In this document: positions 4,685 to 5,279 of the stretch, piece after piece
Numbering within the stretch: the stretch's first letter is position 1
How the letters are laid out: each line of letters starts with the position of its first letter
From: Nitriliruptorales bacterium
GTDB lineage: Bacteria; Actinomycetota; Nitriliruptoria; Euzebyales; Egibacteraceae
DNA: 5,279 bases
Direction: 5' to 3'
Assembly: GCA_007133145.1 (NCBI GenBank)
Contig: SLNF01000318.1
Location: 1-5,279 of the forward strand
Notes under the pieces: model-generated
What the model saw: the letters and a program-made list of their open reading frames with translations, nothing else
What the model was told of the DNA's origin: nothing
Databases searched by the model: none
Made by a program: the position numbers and the translations under genes

Positions 4685-5279
4685 GCCGCGCCGGGCCAGC
4701 GCAGGGTGACGACCTCGCGCGGCTCGAGGGCCACCGTCCCGTCAGCGGCCACGTCGTAGCTGCCCTCGAGGGCCTCGGCGACCTCACCGTCGCGGGAGGC
4801 GGGCAGGCAGAGCTGGCGGCGTCGGTGGGCGACGAGCGTGGCGAGGTCGGGGTAGCGGTTGCCCGGGCGCTGCCAGCGCTGCTGGGCCAAGACCACGCCG
4901 AGCGCGTCGACGATCACCTCGACGGCGTCCTCGGAGGATGGCCCGTCGGGCAACGAGAGGCCGTGGAAGTGGGTGAAGAGCGGACCGAGTCGGGCCCAGG
5001 GATGCTCCGCGCCGAGCTCGACGACGACGACCTCGCGGGCGTGGGTCGTGAGCGCGGCCGTGAAGGTCACGAGGTCGGCGACGTCGTAGAGCACCTGCGT
5101 GCACAGCACGACGTCGGCGACCGGCGCCCGCGCCCCGGCCTCGGGCCAGGGCTCCTCGATGACCTCGAGCCCGGCCTGCCGTGCCGCGGCGGCGAGCTCG
5201 GGGCGCGGCTCGACGCCGATGACGCGGGCGCGGTGGGCGTGCAGCGCCGCGCGGGCGCCGGGGCCACAGCCGACGTTGA
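4681..5279 (-). CDS. Class I SAM-dependent methyltransferase (5' end missing)
   Basis: The last 198 residues of a Rossmann-fold methyltransferase; the beginning lies beyond the right edge. The first visible residues are motif I, NVGCGPGARAALHA (5277 down to about 5236), whose GCGPG is the SAM-binding glycine loop. About 15 residues later VIGVEP gives the acidic residue that binds the ribose of SAM (E, codon 5211-5209). A hydrophobic strand with DVVLCTQVLYDV matches motif IV. The C-terminal half contains HFHGL, PSSEDAVEV, RRRQLCLPASRD and a final VVTLRWPG strand, which I recognise as a common uncharacterised actinobacterial methyltransferase type. The stop is TGA at 4683-4681, overlapping the next gene by four bases, so the two are co-transcribed. 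The substrate is unknown. Family call is firm; a specific role is not supportable. Confidence 0.9.
   Translation of the reverse strand, partial: NVGCGPGARAALHAHRARVIGVEPRPELAAAARQAGLEVIEEPWPEAGARAPVADVVLCTQVLYDVADLVTFTAALTTHAREVVVVELGAEHPWARLGPLFTHFHGLSLPDGPSSEDAVEVIVDALGVVLAQQRWQRPGNRYPDLATLVAHRRRQLCLPASRDGEVAEALEGSYDVAADGTVALEPREVVTLRWPGAA

Overview
The window is extremely GC-rich DNA with third codon positions almost always G or C. It holds seven protein-coding genes packed almost without gaps. Base composition, gene families and promoter style point to an actinobacterium. The particular versions of the TadZ-like and HTH proteins remind me of Acidimicrobiia, but that class assignment is inference. 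No RNA gene, insertion sequence, CRISPR array or phage gene is visible.

Left part (1-2977, minus strand): the start of a Tad/Flp pilus (type IVc secretion) operon. In transcription order it reads CpaB/RcpC-like SAF-domain membrane protein, then TadZ/CpaE-like atypical ParA/MinD ATPase, then the TadA/CpaF secretion ATPase, which runs off the left edge. There is no secretin gene between cpaB and cpaE, as expected for a single-membrane cell. The cpaB frame has no ATG, GTG or TTG start ahead of its membrane segment, so its start is non-canonical or the sequence has an indel.

Middle (2978-3091): a short, comparatively AT-rich divergent control region. One candidate promoter faces the pilus operon. 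A stronger one faces a 78-residue excisionase/BldC-like DNA-binding protein (3092-3328, plus strand), whose mRNA is predicted to be leaderless. Direct CGACA repeats and a 10-bp palindrome lie among the promoter elements, so the small regulator may control itself and the pilus operon.

Right part (3413-5279, minus strand): a second set of co-oriented genes. A class I SAM-dependent methyltransferase (truncated by the right edge) overlaps by 4 bases a hypothetical protein built from an N-terminal helix and two tandem copies of a small beta-rich module. A GNAT acetyltransferase follows 27 bases later. This group converges on the regulator gene across an 84-bp GC-rich hairpin region, the likely two-way terminator.

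Most of the window is recognisable core or near-core biology. The points most worth checking are the duplicated-module hypothetical protein, the leaderless regulator and its operator-like repeats, the odd cpaB start, and an eight-residue motif shared by the regulator tail and the end of the TadZ-like protein.
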